Shown: positions 6,832 through 15,030, numbered from the stretch's first letter. The stretch: DNA of 16,451 bases from UBA4656 sp002405525 (GCA_036723735.1 DAIMGT010000082.1:1-16451); one strand, 5' to 3'. Notes: a model not told the origin generated them from the sequence alone. A program made the numbers and translations.

Positions 6832-8204
6832 CCGCCGTACTGATCGACGCCGCAAGCCACGCCGTCCCGCTGGTGCCGGTATCTCCCACCTCCTTGCCGG
6901 GGTGGCTGGACGCGCAGGACGCCGCCGTGCGGCGCTGGGCCGAAGGCACCGGATTCAGGGGCACGCCCGGCACCTGGTGCGCGGTGCCGGGCACGGACGG
7001 CGGCCTGTCGCGGGTGCTGGTCGGGATGGCCGACCCACCGGACCTCTACGCGCTCGCGCACCTGCCGCTCGCGCTGCCCGAAGGTGACTACGCGCTCGCC
7101 GAGGGCGGAGTGCGCCCCGACCCCGCGGCGGCGGCGCTCGGCTTCGCGCTGGGCGCCTACCAGTTCACGCGCTACCGCGCGGGCCGGCGCGCGCCGGCCC
7201 GCCTGCTGCTGCCCGATGGCGTGGACCGGATGGCGCTGCGCGCGCTCGCCGGCGCCACCACCCTGGTGCGCGACCTCGTCAATACGCCGACCGAGCACAT
7301 GGGCCCGGCCGAACTCGCCGCGACCGTGTCCGGAATCGCCACCGCGCATGGCGGCAAGTTTCAGGAGTGGGTGGGCGAAGAACTGCTCGCGGCCAACTTC
7401 CCGGCCATCCACGCGGTCGGCCGCGCCTCGCACCGGCCGCCGCGGCTGCTGCAGATGACCTGGGGCGACCCGCGGCATCCGCACGTCGCGATCGTCGGCA
7501 AGGGCGTGTGCTTCGACACCGGCGGTCTCGACATCAAGCCGGCTGACGGCATGCGCCACATGAAGAAGGACATGGGCGGCGGCGCGCACGCCATCGCGCT
7601 GGCCGAACTGGTGATGGCGAGCCACCTGCCGGTGCGCCTGAACCTGCTGGTGCCGGCAGTCGAGAACGCCATCGCCGGCAATGCCTACCGGCCGGGCGAG
7701 GTGGTGCGCACCCGCGCCGGCTTCCACGTCGAGATCGACAACACGGATGCCGAGGGCCGCGTGGTGCTGTGCGATGCGCTCACCTTCGCCGCCCAGCAGC
7801 GCGCGGCACTGATCCTCGACTTCGCCACCCTGACCGGCGCGGCGCGGATCGCGCTGGGCCCCGACCTGCCGGCGCTGTTCGCCAACCACGACGCGCTGGC
7901 CGCCGAAATCCTCGCCCGCGGCCGCGCGGAGCAGGATCCGCTGTGGCAGTTGCCGCTGTGGCAGGGCTACCGGCCGATGCTGGATTCCCCCGTCGCCGAC
8001 TTCGCGAATGCCGGTCCCTCGCGCCACGCCGGCGCGATCACCGCCGCGCTCTACCTCGAGCGCTTCGTGCCGCCCGAAATCCCCTGGGCGCACGTCGACG
8101 TCTATGCGTGGAACGACCTCGACCGCCCGGGCCGCCCCAAGGGCGGCGAAGCGCAGGGCCTGCGCGCGTTCTTCCGCTTCCTGCAGCGGCGGTTCGGAGC
8201 CTGA
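6828..8204 (+). CDS. M17 leucyl aminopeptidase family protein
   Basis: This is a 458-residue dimetal aminopeptidase that removes N-terminal residues from peptides in the cytoplasm. The conserved metal and catalytic residues are all present with canonical spacing: K225 and D230 (VGKGVCFDTGG), K237 (IKP), D248 (KKDMGGGA), D307 and E309 (NTDAEGRVVLCDA) and R311. The N-terminal domain (about 1-150) is divergent and shorter than in E. coli PepA (503 residues), as in the PepB/leucyl aminopeptidase family branch. It starts at GTG 6828 inside the GTGA overlap with the HAD gene stop; GGAGAGG lies 7 nt upstream, so the start is well supported. It is the last gene of this plus-strand group and faces prc. 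Whether it is PepA- or PepB-like in specificity is not settled, so no symbol is given. Confidence 0.93.
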   Translation: MTAVLIDAASHAVPLVPVSPTSLPGWLDAQDAAVRRWAEGTGFRGTPGTWCAVPGTDGGLSRVLVGMADPPDLYALAHLPLALPEGDYALAEGGVRPDPAAAALGFALGAYQFTRYRAGRRAPARLLLPDGVDRMALRALAGATTLVRDLVNTPTEHMGPAELAATVSGIATAHGGKFQEWVGEELLAANFPAIHAVGRASHRPPRLLQMTWGDPRHPHVAIVGKGVCFDTGGLDIKPADGMRHMKKDMGGGAHAIALAELVMASHLPVRLNLLVPAVENAIAGNAYRPGEVVRTRAGFHVEIDNTDAEGRVVLCDALTFAAQQRAALILDFATLTGAARIALGPDLPALFANHDALAAEILARGRAEQDPLWQLPLWQGYRPMLDSPVADFANAGPSRHAGAITAALYLERFVPPEIPWAHVDVYAWNDLDRPGRPKGGEAQGLRAFFRFLQRRFGA

Positions 8205-8486
8205 GCCGACCATCGGCGCGGCCGTTGCGCGCGGCTGCGGCGGTTCGGCGTTGCCGGGCGGTGTCGTCCCGGGGCGCCGCTGCTTCGCCCGCAGGAGCGC
8301 TGCGTGCAGTGCTCCTGCTGGGGAGACGCTGACGCGAGGCGGGATGTCGGCTGCGAGCGCAGGGTGGCGTGGCGCCCAAGACGGCAGCGGCAGGGCCGAT
8401 GCGTCGCGATCGTGCCGCGCGCGGCGCCGGCGTGCCGGCGTGCCAGAGCGCCGCGCGCGAGCAAGGCCGCGTGGACCCCGCGCGGG
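8205..8486. other. Convergent intergenic gap
   Basis: This holds no gene. It lies between the 3' ends of the aminopeptidase gene and prc. Besides the long hairpin at 8291-8318 it has a small stem GACCC/GGGTC (8474-8478 with 8484-8488) that overlaps the prc stop codon, and a short direct repeat of CGGCGTGC near 8428-8445. Confidence 0.6.
8291..8318. terminator. 12-bp hairpin between convergent genes
   Basis: Positions 8291-8302 pair with 8307-8318 around loop CGTG: GCAGGAGC/GCTCCTGC is perfect, and the inner four pairs include one G-T wobble. No T-tract follows on either strand. Position and strength suggest a bidirectional terminator or mRNA-end stabiliser. The AGGAGC...GCTCCT arms recall REP sequences of pseudomonads and xanthomonads, but only one copy is in the window. 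Confidence 0.45.
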
Positions 8487-10652
8487 TCAGTTCAAGGTAC
8501 GCGGCGCGTCGGCGATCTCGAACGCCTTGACCTTGGATGCCAGCCGCGTGTCGGCCGACAGCAGCTCGATCGCGTCGGCGAGCACGCGCGCGGCCTCGTC
8601 CAGCGGCGCGTCGGGGCCACGGCGCTCGGTGTCGTCCTCGTCCTCCCCGGCGCGGCGTTCGTCGGCCTGCAGGCCATCGTCGAGGCGCTCGTCGGCATCG
8701 GCCGCGGCCTTGCCCTGGGCTTCCGCCAGCGTCCCGCGCTCGGCCTTGCGCTGCGCGATCCGCTTCTGCTGGCGATCTCTCTCGGCACGGCGCACCGCCT
8801 CGCTTAGCGACAGCGCCTTCTGTTCGCGCGCGCGCCGGCCCTCCTCGAGATCCTCGAGGTAGTACTGGAATTCGCGGTCGCCGGCCACCCGCTGCTGATG
8901 ACGAGCAACGAGCAGCGGCACCAGTTCACGGAAGTCGCCGCGACCGCGGTAGTCGGCGGGCGTGATCGAGGCCCAGGGCAGGGCGTTGTCGATCGCGCTC
9001 TCACCCCACAGCGCAGGATCGATCGGACCGGCCCACTCGATGTCCGGCACGACACCGCGATTCTGGGTCGAGCCACCGTTGACGCGGAAGAACTGCGCCA
9101 CGGTCAACTTGACCTGCCCGAAGATCGGCTTGTCGTTGTTGGCGAAGGTGTCGAGGTCGATCAGGTTCTGAACCGTGCCCTTGCCATAGGTGGTCTGGCC
9201 GATGATCAGGGCGCGACCGTAGTCCTGCAGGGCGGCGGCGAAGATCTCCGACGCGGACGCGGACGAACGGTCGACCAGCACCGCCAACGGGCCGTCCCAG
9301 GCGACCGCGGTGTCCTCGTCGGACTCGACGCTGACCTTGCCCTGCGCGTCGCGCACCTGCACCACCGGGCCGCGGTCGACGAACAGCCCGGTCAGGTTGG
9401 TGGCCTCGGTCAGCGAACCGCCGCCGTTCTGCCGCAGGTCGATCACCATGCCGGACACGCCGTCGCGGCGCAGTTCGCCGATCAGGCGCCGCACATCCCG
9501 GGTGGACGAGCGTGCGTCGGCATCGCCGCGGCGGTTGCCCTCGAAATCGTGGTAGAAGGTCGGCAGGTGGATCACCCCGATCCGACGCCCACCGGCATCG
9601 ATCACCGATTTCTTGGCCGCCTGCTCCTCCAGCTGCACGGTGTCGCGAACGATCGTCACGCGCACCGGCTTGCTGTCCTCGGGCGCATCGCCGGGGATCA
9701 GGTCGAGGGCCACCGTAGTGCCCTTGGGGCCGCGGATCAGGTCCACCACGTCGTCGACGCGCCAGCCGATCACGTCCTGCATCGGCCCCTTCTCGCCCTG
9801 CCCTACGCCGACGATGCGGTCGCCGATGCCGACGCTGCCCTGCCGGCCGGCCGGGCCGCCCTTCACGACGCTGCGCACGGTGGTGTATTCGTCCTGCTTC
9901 ATCAGCACCGCGCCGATGCCTTCCAGAGACAGCCGCATCTGGATGGTGAAGTTCTCCGCAGTCCGCGGTCCGAGATAGCCGGTGTGCGGCTCGATCGCCG
10001 ACGCGTAGGCGTTCATGAAGGTCTGGAACACGTCCTCGCCGTCGAGTTCGCGCACGCGGTCGCCGAAGCTCTTGTAACGCCGGTCGAGGGTCTTGCGGAT
10101 CTCGGCGTCCGCCTTGCCGTTCAGACGCAGCCGCAGCCAGTCGTTCTTGACCCGCTTGCGCCAAAGGTCGTCGAGTTCGGCGGTGGTCTTCGCCCACCCC
10201 ACGTCGTCACGGTCGAGGTCGATGGACTCGTCGAGCGTGAAGTCGAAGCCCGCCGCCAGCAGGCCGCGCGCATGGGCGGTTCGCTCCCCGACCCGGCGGA
10301 TGTAGGTCCGGAACACGTCGAACGGCGCCCCGAGGTCGCCGTCGTAGATCGCGTCGTCGAGGCGGGTGCGCCAGGCGGCGAAGCGGTCGACGTCGGACTG
10401 CAGGAAGAACAGCCGGTCACCGTCGAGGCCATCGAGGTAGCGGTCGTGAATCTGCGCCGACAGGGTGTCGTCGAGCGGGGTGCGCTTGTAGTGGAAACGG
10501 GTCAGGAAGCGGGTCGCCCACATCGCCGACTGCGCCTGCTCGGAGGTCGGCGCCAGCAACGCGGGGTCGACCGGCGTGCCGGGCCGCGCCACGACCGGCG
10601 CGTTGCCGGCGCCGAGGGCCAGCGCCAGGAGGAGGGTGCGGATCGGGATCAT
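8487..10652 (-). CDS. prc: Carboxy-terminal (tail-specific) processing protease Prc/Tsp, family S41A
   Basis: This is a 721-residue periplasmic protease that degrades proteins from exposed C-termini; in E. coli it controls peptidoglycan endopeptidase levels. A signal peptide (TLLLALALGAGNAP, cleavage likely after VVA) leads into the N-terminal Tsp region (about 35-230), a PDZ domain (about 240-325) and the catalytic core, with S466 in DRSSASASE, D477 and K491 (TTYGKGTVQ). The Ser-to-Lys spacing of 25 matches the Ser/Lys dyad of E. coli Tsp (682 residues). The C-terminal third is charged and helical, with a run of Arg/Glu/Lys between about 605 and 690. GGAG lies 7 nt before the ATG. It follows lipA by 84 nt and could be the last gene of the operon or have its own weak promoter. 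Confidence 0.95.
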   Translation of the reverse strand: MIPIRTLLLALALGAGNAPVVARPGTPVDPALLAPTSEQAQSAMWATRFLTRFHYKRTPLDDTLSAQIHDRYLDGLDGDRLFFLQSDVDRFAAWRTRLDDAIYDGDLGAPFDVFRTYIRRVGERTAHARGLLAAGFDFTLDESIDLDRDDVGWAKTTAELDDLWRKRVKNDWLRLRLNGKADAEIRKTLDRRYKSFGDRVRELDGEDVFQTFMNAYASAIEPHTGYLGPRTAENFTIQMRLSLEGIGAVLMKQDEYTTVRSVVKGGPAGRQGSVGIGDRIVGVGQGEKGPMQDVIGWRVDDVVDLIRGPKGTTVALDLIPGDAPEDSKPVRVTIVRDTVQLEEQAAKKSVIDAGGRRIGVIHLPTFYHDFEGNRRGDADARSSTRDVRRLIGELRRDGVSGMVIDLRQNGGGSLTEATNLTGLFVDRGPVVQVRDAQGKVSVESDEDTAVAWDGPLAVLVDRSSASASEIFAAALQDYGRALIIGQTTYGKGTVQNLIDLDTFANNDKPIFGQVKLTVAQFFRVNGGSTQNRGVVPDIEWAGPIDPALWGESAIDNALPWASITPADYRGRGDFRELVPLLVARHQQRVAGDREFQYYLEDLEEGRRAREQKALSLSEAVRRAERDRQQKRIAQRKAERGTLAEAQGKAAADADERLDDGLQADERRAGEDEDDTERRGPDAPLDEAARVLADAIELLSADTRLASKVKAFEIADAPRTLN

Positions 10653-10665
10653 CGTCGGCTCCAGC

Positions 10666-10683
10666 GGGCCGCCATGGCGGCCC
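10666..10683. repeat. 18-bp perfect palindrome between lipA and prc
   Basis: GGGCCGCCATGGCGGCCC is fully self-complementary; as RNA it forms a 7-bp stem with loop CATG. In the prc transcript it ends a few bases before the Shine-Dalgarno GGAG, so it could hinder initiation or protect a processed 5' end. On the plus strand it is followed by TGTCTTTT, terminator-like in form, though no plus-strand gene ends here. Confidence 0.4.
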
Positions 10684-10736
10684 TGTCTTTTCCGCAGGCT
10701 AGCGGGCCCGGGCCGGGACCGCGGCAGTGCTGCAGG

Positions 10737-11744
10737 TCATGCATGCACGAATCCTGCCGCATGGGCCATCTGGTCGGCGTGATAGGACGAGCGCACCAGC
10801 GGCCCGCTGGCGACGTGCATGAAGCCCAGGTCATGGCCGAAGTCCGCGATGGCCGCGAACTCGTCCGGGGTCCAGTAGCGCAGTACCGGATGGTGGTGCG
10901 CCGAGGGCTGCAGGTACTGGCCGACGGTGAGCATGTCGACGTCGTGCGCGCGCAGGTCGCGCAGCGCGCCCTGCACTTCCTCCATCGACTCGCCCAGCCC
11001 CAGCATGATGCCGGACTTGGTCGGCACCTCCGGGTGCTGCGCCTTGAAGCGCTGAAGCAGGGACAGCGACCAGTCGTAGTCGGCGCCCGGGCGCACCTCA
11101 CGGTAGCGCGCGCGTACGGTCTCTAGGTTGTGGTTGAACACGTCAGGCGGCGTGTCCTTGAGCGCGGCCAGCGCCCGGTCCATGCGGCCCTTGCCACGGA
11201 AGTCGGGGGTCAGGATCTCGACCTTGATCGCCGGGCTCAGTTCCCGCACGCGGCGGATGCAGGCGGCGAAGTGCGAAGCACCGCCATCGGCCAGATCGTC
11301 GCGGTCGACCGAGGTGATGACCACGTAGCGCAGCCGCATGTCGGCGATGGTGCGCGCGAGCTTCTCCGGCTCGTGGGCGTCCGGCGGCTTGGGACGGCCG
11401 TGGGCGACGTCGCAGAACGCGCAGCGGCGGGTGCAGACCTCGCCGAGCACCATGAAGGTGGCGGTGCCCTTGGAGAAGCACTCGTGGATGTTCGGGCACG
11501 AGGCTTCCTCGCAAACCGTCACCAGCGCGTTCTTGCGAAGCTGCTTCTTGAGGTCGGCCACCGCGTTGCCCGGCGGGATACGCACCCGGATCCACGAGGG
11601 CTTGCGCAGCGCCGGCCGCGCGGGGTCGAAGGTGACCGGATTGCGCGCGATCTTGTCCGCAGCGAGCTGCTTGTCGCCCGGCGCGAGCGCGGCGGCGTCG
11701 AGCACAGACAGGGGTATCGACTTCTCGGGCGCGGGCGTGGTCAT
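10737..11744 (-). CDS. lipA: Lipoyl synthase (radical SAM)
   Basis: This is a 335-residue enzyme inserting two sulfurs into protein-bound octanoyl groups to make lipoate for 2-oxoacid dehydrogenases and the glycine cleavage system. Both iron-sulfur sites are visible: the auxiliary cluster C78-C83-C89 (CEEASCPNIHEC) and the radical SAM C104-C108-C111 (CTRRCAFC). RSSYHAD near the end (about 318-324) supplies the serine ligand of the auxiliary cluster. Length is normal. The open frame extends upstream through lipB, but ATG at 11744 gives the family N-terminus. It starts 7 nt after the lipB stop and I see no good Shine-Dalgarno, so translation is probably coupled to lipB. Confidence 0.97.
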   Translation of the reverse strand: MTTPAPEKSIPLSVLDAAALAPGDKQLAADKIARNPVTFDPARPALRKPSWIRVRIPPGNAVADLKKQLRKNALVTVCEEASCPNIHECFSKGTATFMVLGEVCTRRCAFCDVAHGRPKPPDAHEPEKLARTIADMRLRYVVITSVDRDDLADGGASHFAACIRRVRELSPAIKVEILTPDFRGKGRMDRALAALKDTPPDVFNHNLETVRARYREVRPGADYDWSLSLLQRFKAQHPEVPTKSGIMLGLGESMEEVQGALRDLRAHDVDMLTVGQYLQPSAHHHPVLRYWTPDEFAAIADFGHDLGFMHVASGPLVRSSYHADQMAHAAGFVHA

Positions 11745-11751
11745 GGCGGGG

Positions 11752-12432
11752 TCAGGCGGCCGGCGCCGTGAGGGGCGACGGGCCGGGAGCTTCGGCTTCG
11801 ACGGGCGCCAGCGCGAACTGCCGGGCCAGCGCCGGCACCAGCGCGCGGGCGACATCGTCCAGCAGCGCGGGCCCGCCGCAGTCTAGCACCGTGGTCACGG
11901 CGAGGCCGGCGAAGCCGCAGGGATTGATCCGCGCCCACGGCGCGAGGTCCATGTCGACGTTGAGCGCCAGCCCGTGGAACGCACAGCCGCGCCGCACGCG
12001 CAGGCCCAGTGCCATCACCTTGGCACCGCCGACATAGACGCCGGGCGCGCCCTCCTTTCGTTCTCCTTCGATCTGCCAGCCGGCAAGGCATTCGATCGCC
12101 GCCTGCTCGATGCGATGCACCAGTTCGCGCACGCCGATCCCGAGTCGGCGCAGGTCCAGCAGCGGGTAGGCAACCAGTTGCCCGGGGCCGTGGTAGGTCA
12201 CCTGCCCGCCGCGGTCGACCTGCAGCACCGGGATGTCGCCCGCGCCGAGCAAATGCTCCGGCCGACCGGCCTGACCCTGGGTGAACACGGGGTCGTGCTC
12301 GACCAGCCACAGCTCGTCGGCGGTGTCCGGGCCCCGCGCGTCGGTGAAGGCCTGCATCGCGCGCCAGACCGGCTCGTAGGCCATGCGGCCCAGCCGGCGT
12401 ACCTGCCACTGGCGGGCGCCTACAGCGTCCAC
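11752..12432 (-). CDS. lipB: Octanoyl-[acyl carrier protein]:protein N-octanoyltransferase
   Basis: This transfers octanoate from acyl carrier protein to lipoyl domains, the step before LipA. From GTG 12432 it has 226 residues. Signatures are DRGGQVTYHGPGQLVAYPLL, the catalytic lysine K138 (GGAKVMALGLRVRRGC) and the catalytic cysteine C172 (RINPCGFAG). I prefer GTG 12432 because the family-conserved segment VRRLG...YEPVWRAM (about 11-26) starts before the first ATG (12384, which would give 210 residues). That GTG overlaps the end of ybeD by 13 nt, implying coupling; neither start has a strong Shine-Dalgarno. The C-terminus beyond about residue 205 is an Ala/Pro-rich extension. Confidence 0.93.
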   Translation of the reverse strand: MDAVGARQWQVRRLGRMAYEPVWRAMQAFTDARGPDTADELWLVEHDPVFTQGQAGRPEHLLGAGDIPVLQVDRGGQVTYHGPGQLVAYPLLDLRRLGIGVRELVHRIEQAAIECLAGWQIEGERKEGAPGVYVGGAKVMALGLRVRRGCAFHGLALNVDMDLAPWARINPCGFAGLAVTTVLDCGGPALLDDVARALVPALARQFALAPVEAEAPGPSPLTAPAA

Positions 12433-12692
12433 TTGACCGCGGGATGCGCGCGCAGCCGCGCATAGGCGTCCTCGTAGAGGTCCCGATCCTCGCACCAGAA
12501 GCCGACCGCGACCGCGACGTAGTTGCCGGCGCGCGAAGGCCGCCGGCGAACGGTGCTGGGGTCGGGCCGCACGCCGGCGGCGGCAAGTTCGCGCAGCACG
12601 ATCGCATCGAGGTCCGGGCGCGCCGGCCCGAAGGCGGTCACCTCGAAGATGCCGGGAAAGGTGAAGCCGCGGGTTTCCTTGGGAGCGTCCAT
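12420..12692 (-). CDS. ybeD: DUF493 (YbeD family) protein
   Basis: This is a 90-residue small cytoplasmic protein, close in size to E. coli YbeD (87). It is recognised by the segment GFTFPGIFEVTAFG (about 9-22), the middle RPSRAGNYVAVAVGFWCE and the final AHPAVKWTL, plus its place between dacA and lipB, the same order as in E. coli and Pseudomonas. The fold resembles a small ACT-like regulatory domain; the function is not established, though linkage to lipoate genes is conserved. The start has only a weak ribosome site. The frame is open further upstream, but that sequence is unlike the family. Confidence 0.88.
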   Translation of the reverse strand: MDAPKETRGFTFPGIFEVTAFGPARPDLDAIVLRELAAAGVRPDPSTVRRRPSRAGNYVAVAVGFWCEDRDLYEDAYARLRAHPAVKWTL

Positions 12693-12720
12693 CGGGCTCA
12701 GGTGGGGTCGGCCAGCCCAG

Positions 12721-12748
12721 AGTAAACCGCGGACGGTGCCGGAGCGAA
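12721..12748 (-). promoter_or_regulatory. Weak promoter candidate for ybeD-lipB-lipA
   Basis: In the 240-bp gap between dacA and ybeD the minus strand has TTCGCT (12748-12743), 16 bp, TTTACT (12726-12721), about 29 bp before the ybeD ATG. Both boxes are poor matches to consensus. The rest of the gap shows nothing except the hairpin after dacA. An internal promoter would explain the unusually wide gap in an otherwise tight operon. Confidence 0.3.
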
Positions 12749-12908
12749 GTGCGGGACCGGGCCTGCGCCGCTCGCGGCCGGCTTCGATCGGGAACCGCTG
12801 CACCATCCGCGCCGCCGCCGGCCGGCGCCAGAGACGCCCCCGGTCGCTCGACGGCCCCCTCCCTGGAGCCGCGGTCCGTTCGGCATCCTGCCTCACCCTC
12901 GCGCCTGC

Positions 12909-12932
12909 CGGCATGCCCTTCAAGGCATGCCG
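12909..12932 (-). terminator. 9-bp hairpin directly after the dacA stop
   Basis: CGGCATGCC (12909-12917) and GGCATGCCG (12924-12932) pair around a 6-nt loop, and the stem begins at the base after the dacA TGA. There is no U-tract. It may be a partial terminator, an mRNA-stabilising structure or a processing point separating dacA from ybeD. Confidence 0.45.
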
Positions 12933-14105
12933 TCAATCGCTCGACCACCACAGCAGGAGGGCGTCGCCGAGACGCTTGAAGAATCCGCCCTCGGGGTAGT
13001 CCTCGAGCGCGACCAGCGGCCCCTCGTGGACCAGCCGGTCGCCGAGGCGAAGCTGGAGATCGCCGACCTGCTGCCCCCGGACCAGCGGCGCGAGCAGGGG
13101 ATTCGGCACATTGATCGTGGCCTGCAGGCGATCGTAGCTGCCGCGTGGAATCGCCACCCGGGCATCCGCTGCGAGACCTAGCCGCGCCTTCGGGACCACG
13201 CCCTTCCACAGATCGGGTGCGGCGACTTCGACGCCGGCCCGGTAAACGGTGGTCGACTCGAAGAAGCGGAAGCCATAGTTCAGCAGGGCCTGCGATTCGT
13301 CGGAGCGCGCCTTCTCGCTCGCAGTGCCCATCACCACCGCGATCAGCCGCATGTCGCCGCGCTTGGCACTGGTGGCGAGGCAGTAGCCCGCGCGCGAGGT
13401 GTGTCCGGTCTTGATCCCGTCCACGCTGGGATCGCGCCACAGCAGGGTGTTCCGGTTGTGCTGGGTGATGCCGTTCCAGGTGTATTCCCTGGTCGAATAC
13501 TGCTTGTAATGCTCCGGGAAGTCGCGGATCAGCGCGCGGCCGAGGCGGGCGACGTCGAGCGCGGTGGTGACGTGGCCGTCGGCAGGCAGGCCGGTGGCGT
13601 TCAGATAGCGGGTGCCGGCCAGGCCGAGGCGCGCCGCGTGCTCGTTCATCAGGCCGGCGAAGGTTTCCTCGCTGCCGGCAAGGTGCTCGGCCAGCGCGAT
13701 CGAGGCGTCGTTGCCCGACTGCACCACCATGCCGCGCAGCAGCACCTCCAGCGGGACGCTCGACTTGACCTGCAGGAACGAGGTGCTGCCGTCGGTGCCG
13801 GCACCGCCGCGGCGCCACGCGTTCTCGCTGATGAACACCGGATCGTCGAGCTTGACCTTGCCGGCCGCCAGTTCGGCGGCCACGATGTAGGAAGTCATGA
13901 CCTTCGTGATGCTGGCCGGCTCGACCGGCAGTTCGGGCTCACGCGCGGCCAGAACCTGCCCACTGTCGAAATCCAGCAGAACGAACGAGCGGGCACCGAG
14001 CGTGGGCGGCGGCGGCACGGGCGCGGCGGCCGGCGCGGGAGTCGGGGTCTGCGCGCCAGCCACGAGGGCGACGCCGGCGAGAATCAGGAAGGCGGTGGTT
14101 CTCAT
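12933..14105 (-). CDS. dacA: D-alanyl-D-alanine carboxypeptidase (PBP5/6 type)
   Basis: This is a 390-residue periplasmic, membrane-anchored enzyme that trims the terminal D-Ala from peptidoglycan pentapeptides. It has a signal peptide (ending about AGA, residue 18), a Pro/Ala linker, then the penicillin-binding motifs S65-I-T-K68, S130-G-N132 and K232-T-G234. After about residue 290 comes the beta-rich PBP5 C-terminal domain, and the last 20 residues (GGFFKRLGDALLLWW) form the amphipathic anchor helix. It starts 28 nt after the rlpA stop, with a weak ribosome site. RlpA and MltB, encoded upstream, act on the same polymer; stem-peptide trimming and glycan cleavage are functionally linked. Confidence 0.96.
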   Translation of the reverse strand: MRTTAFLILAGVALVAGAQTPTPAPAAAPVPPPPTLGARSFVLLDFDSGQVLAAREPELPVEPASITKVMTSYIVAAELAAGKVKLDDPVFISENAWRRGGAGTDGSTSFLQVKSSVPLEVLLRGMVVQSGNDASIALAEHLAGSEETFAGLMNEHAARLGLAGTRYLNATGLPADGHVTTALDVARLGRALIRDFPEHYKQYSTREYTWNGITQHNRNTLLWRDPSVDGIKTGHTSRAGYCLATSAKRGDMRLIAVVMGTASEKARSDESQALLNYGFRFFESTTVYRAGVEVAAPDLWKGVVPKARLGLAADARVAIPRGSYDRLQATINVPNPLLAPLVRGQQVGDLQLRLGDRLVHEGPLVALEDYPEGGFFKRLGDALLLWWSSD

Positions 14106-14133
14106 CGAGGCTCAGGGCAAGGGAGGGGAACAC

Positions 14134-15030
14134 TCATTCGACGGCAACGGTGATGCCGCGCAGGCCGATCGCACGCAGGCGCGCACCGACCGCGTCGGCC
14201 TCGGCGACCGTGCGCAGCGGCCCGACCCGCACGCGATACAGCGCGCGGCCATTGCGCAGCACGCGGTCGAGGAACACCTCGTCGATGTCGTTGTCCTCGA
14301 TCCGCGCGGCGAGTCGCAGCGCATTGTCGCGACTGGCGAAGGCACCGGCCTGCACGAACAGGGGCGTTTCGCGGGCGCCGGCTGGGACCGCGGGCGCCAC
14401 GGCGAGTTCCGGATGCTGGGGATCGATCGCGCGCACCTCGACCTTGCCGGTGCCGGCGACGTGGATGCCCAGCTTGACCGCCGCTGCATAGGAAAGGTCG
14501 ATGATGCGGTCCGCATGGAAGGGACCGCGGTCGTTCACGCGCACCACTACGCTGCGGCCGTTGTCGAGGTTGGTCACGCGCACGAAGGTCGGCAGCGGCA
14601 GCGCCTTGTGGGCGGCCGTCATTGCGTACATGTCGTAGGGTTCACGCGAACTGGTCAGCCGGCCGTGGAACTTGGTGCCGTACCAAGAAGCGATGCCGCG
14701 CTCGACGTAACCCTGCGCGGACGGCAACACGGTGTAGGTGCGGCCCAGCACGGTGTAGGGCGAGCGGTTGCCGTAGCGCGCCTGCGGCTCGGCGCGAGGT
14801 ACCGGTTCCGGCACCGCGGAGACGTCGGGCGGGATCGGCGGGCCGCCGTCACGCTCGTGCACGGGCGCCGGGCCGTCGCGCACCACGAGTCCGGGCGGCG
14901 GCGCGCCGCGCGCATCGACAGCAGGCACGGCGTCCGGGCGCGCGAGCTTGCGCCCGCAAGCTCCGAGCATGAGCACCGGCAACAGCAGGACCGTGGTCCG
15001 CACGGCGAGCGCCGCGACCGCGCGGCTCAC
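14134..15030 (-). CDS. rlpA: Septal-ring lytic transglycosylase RlpA, lipoprotein
   Basis: This is a 298-residue outer-membrane lipoprotein. The signal ends in lipobox LGAC with C25 as the modified cysteine. A Pro-rich linker (about 30-85) leads to the double-psi beta-barrel domain (about 108-200: GIASWYGTKFHGR, YDMYAMTAAHKALPLP, VRVNDRGPFH). Residues matching those needed in Pseudomonas RlpA are kept: E130, D133, H141 and D167. A SPOR domain (about 221-296) targets denuded septal glycan. It starts at GTG 15030, overlapping the mltB TGA by four bases; GAGGT lies 9 nt upstream. The open frame continues rightward through mltB as a shadow. RlpA and MltB probably work together in daughter-cell separation. 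Confidence 0.94.
   Translation of the reverse strand: MSRAVAALAVRTTVLLLPVLMLGACGRKLARPDAVPAVDARGAPPPGLVVRDGPAPVHERDGGPPIPPDVSAVPEPVPRAEPQARYGNRSPYTVLGRTYTVLPSAQGYVERGIASWYGTKFHGRLTSSREPYDMYAMTAAHKALPLPTFVRVTNLDNGRSVVVRVNDRGPFHADRIIDLSYAAAVKLGIHVAGTGKVEVRAIDPQHPELAVAPAVPAGARETPLFVQAGAFASRDNALRLAARIEDNDIDEVFLDRVLRNGRALYRVRVGPLRTVAEADAVGARLRAIGLRGITVAVE

Noticed and set aside
6399..8213. 604-codon frame antisense to the aminopeptidase and HAD genes
   Set aside because: It mirrors two well-supported genes and shows no recognisable motif.
11752..13818. Long minus-strand frame covering lipB and most of dacA
   Set aside because: Only the lipB part has protein-like sequence; the rest is in another frame of dacA. 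GC-rich DNA yields such stop-free shadows.
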